From: Hyphomonadaceae bacterium | GTDB lineage: Bacteria; Pseudomonadota; Alphaproteobacteria; Caulobacterales; Aquidulcibacteraceae | Assembly (NCBI GenBank): GCA_025458365.1 | Contig: JALOSP010000043.1 | Coordinates: 1 to 8,104, forward strand | DNA: 8,104 nt | Reading direction: 5' to 3' | Shown here: one piece after another, positions 6,731-8,104 of the stretch | Layout of the letters: every line of letters begins with the position of its first letter | Position numbering within the stretch: the first letter of the stretch is position 1 | Notes under the pieces: model-generated | Seen by the model: only the letters and a program-made list of their open reading frames with translations | Database searches by the model: none | What the model was told of the DNA's origin: nothing | Made by a program: the position numbers and the translations under genes

Positions 6731-8104
6731 TTATTGGCGCAACGCAGCCAGAACCGCCGCCCCATAGCGTGCGCGCTTCACATCGCCCACGCCGCTGACC
6801 CCGGACAGCGCTTCCAGATTGCTGGGAGCGCGCACGGCAATCGCGCGCAAGGTGGCATCGGAAAACACCACATAGGGCGGCACGCCACCGGCCGCCGCCA
6901 CATCCTTGCGCCACAGGCGCAAAGCCTGGAACCGGGCCTCGGCGTCCGGTGACAGGGTTTCGCTTCCTGGCAACATGCCTGCCGCCCGGCGGGCCTTGCG
7001 GGTCGACTGACTTGGGTCTTCGCGCATCAAGACCTTGCCTTCAGCGCGCAGGATAGCGCGGGCACGGTCTGCGTCGGTTACATGCAGGACGGCATAGCCA
7101 TCGACGGGTGCGTCGGAAATCACTCCATCGAAAATCAGCTGGTCAAACACCCGCCGCCAGGCCTGCTTGCTAACGTCCCGACCAATGCCATACGTGCTGA
7201 CACCGGCATAAAGGCTCTCAAGGGTCCCATCGGGTTCGTCGCCAACCAGATGGTTGATCAGCCGGGCTTTCCCCAGCCGCTCCTCGCAGCGCAACACGGC
7301 TGACAATGCCTTGCGGGCCAGCTGGGTCGCGTCATAGGCCAGCCCGTCATGCAGGCAGCAGTCACACACGCCACACGGCTCGGCATGGGCTTCGCCAAAA
7401 TAGAGCCGCACCCCCGCCCGGCGGCACGACAGGCTTTCAAACAGGCCGAACAACTGGTTCAGCTTGGCGCGCTGGGCCATCTGGATTTCCGGCACCGCCG
7501 GTGACTGGTCGATCCGGTCGGCGTGCAGGCGCCGGTCTGACGCGCCATAGAACAGCACGCCCTCGGCAGGCTCGCCATCGCGCCCTGCCCGGCCCACCTC
7601 CTGCCAGTAGGCCTCGATGGATTTCGGCGGATCGGCATGGATGACGAACCGCACATCGGGCTTGTCGATCCCCATGCCAAACGCAATGGTCGCCACCATC
7701 ACCAGATCATCTTCGCTCTGGAATCGCGCCAGCCTGTGCGCCCGGTCATCTGCAGGCAAGCCCGCATGATAGGCCAACGCGTTGACGCCCTGGCGGGCAA
7801 GGCTGTCGGCCAAGGTCTCGGTCGCGTTGCGCGAGGTGCAGTACACAATGCCGCACAGGCCCGGCCGCTCCTTGATCAGGCGGGTGATTTCGCGCGTCGT
7901 CTCTCCCGTCTTGCGACGGGCAGACAGGATCAGATTGGGCCGGTCGAAACTGGCAACGAACTCCTGAGGCGTGGTGAGCTGCAGCTGGGCCAGGATATCG
8001 GCCCGGGTGCGGCTATCGGCGGTGGCCGTCACGGCAATCCGCGGCACACCGGGAAAACGCTCTGCCAATGCGCCCAGCTTGCGATAGTCCGGCCTGAAAT
8101 CATG
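6731..8104 (-). CDS. recQ: ATP-dependent DNA helicase RecQ, N-terminus beyond window
   Basis: The last 457 residues of a 3'-to-5' superfamily 2 helicase acting in recombination and fork repair. The fragment begins in the aromatic-rich loop (HDFRPDYRKLG), equivalent to about residue 156 of E. coli RecQ. Walker A and the DEAH box must therefore lie just past the edge, and the full length would be near 610, as usual. Visible in order (fragment numbering): TATAD motif III (26-30), GIVYCTSR motif IV (85-92), YHAGL, VATIAFGMGIDKPDVRFVIH motif V (137-156), QEVGRAGRDG motif VI (168-177), a zinc site at Cys 227, 244, 247 and 250 with the same C-x16-C-x2-C-x2-C spacing as E. coli, an RQC winged helix with TYGIGRDVS, and a C-terminal HRDC domain (about 389-457). 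The gene is intact to its TAA stop. Its promoter is outside the window. Confidence 0.96.
   Translation of the reverse strand, partial: HDFRPDYRKLGALAERFPGVPRIAVTATADSRTRADILAQLQLTTPQEFVASFDRPNLILSARRKTGETTREITRLIKERPGLCGIVYCTSRNATETLADSLARQGVNALAYHAGLPADDRAHRLARFQSEDDLVMVATIAFGMGIDKPDVRFVIHADPPKSIEAYWQEVGRAGRDGEPAEGVLFYGASDRRLHADRIDQSPAVPEIQMAQRAKLNQLFGLFESLSCRRAGVRLYFGEAHAEPCGVCDCCLHDGLAYDATQLARKALSAVLRCEERLGKARLINHLVGDEPDGTLESLYAGVSTYGIGRDVSKQAWRRVFDQLIFDGVISDAPVDGYAVLHVTDADRARAILRAEGKVLMREDPSQSTRKARRAAGMLPGSETLSPDAEARFQALRLWRKDVAAAGGVPPYVVFSDATLRAIAVRAPSNLEALSGVSGVGDVKRARYGAAVLAALRQ

Noticed and set aside
1..8104. A defence island, mobile element, CRISPR array or biosynthetic cluster
   Set aside because: No transposase, integrase, terminal repeats, spaced direct repeats or biosynthetic enzymes are visible; recQ alone, with its normal domain order, is a housekeeping gene rather than a defence marker.

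Overview
The window is GC-rich DNA packed with tightly spaced genes. It looks like an alphaproteobacterial chromosome, perhaps from the Caulobacterales, Maricaulales or Hyphomonadales. That is inferred from the protein mix, the base composition and a Fur-like palindrome of the TTGC...GCAA type; no rRNA or other direct marker is present. I see no insertion sequence, prophage, CRISPR array, tRNA or rRNA. Apart from the two edge fragments, the region reads as ordinary chromosome.

Layout from left to right: (1) the 5' part of an unrecognised minus-strand gene (1-176), with a strong ribosome site, a good -10 box and a Fur-box-like operator at 201-227; (2) a divergent two-gene unit, an EntS/MFS_3-type major facilitator exporter (297-1577) overlapping by one base an MmcQ/YjbR-family gene (1577-1945); (3) a minus-strand secreted protein of unknown function (1948-2592); (4) a divergent lipoprotein with two META domains (2687-3508); (5) a minus-strand, Tat-exported PhoX-family phosphatase of 682 residues (3514-5562); (6) a 216-bp divergent control region (5563-5778) with a perfect inverted repeat and a tandem direct repeat of Pho-box geometry; (7) a secreted protein made of two copies of a beta-rich, pre-peptidase-C-terminal-like domain (5779-6708); (8) the C-terminal three quarters of RecQ helicase on the minus strand, running off the right edge (6731-8104).

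Four consecutive genes (1948-6708) encode exported proteins: periplasmic or secreted, lipoprotein, Tat-exported and secreted. They alternate in strand, and the convergent pairs are only 2, 5 and 22 bp apart, so they do not form one operon. The likely themes are iron-responsive control at the left edge and phosphate scavenging by PhoX in the middle, with recQ as an unrelated housekeeping repair gene.

I did not find a convincing undescribed multi-gene system. The most useful leads are the unknown gene under the Fur-like operator, the candidate control elements upstream of the PhoX gene, an atypical PhoX metal-site segment, and two neighbouring genes that each arose by internal domain duplication.
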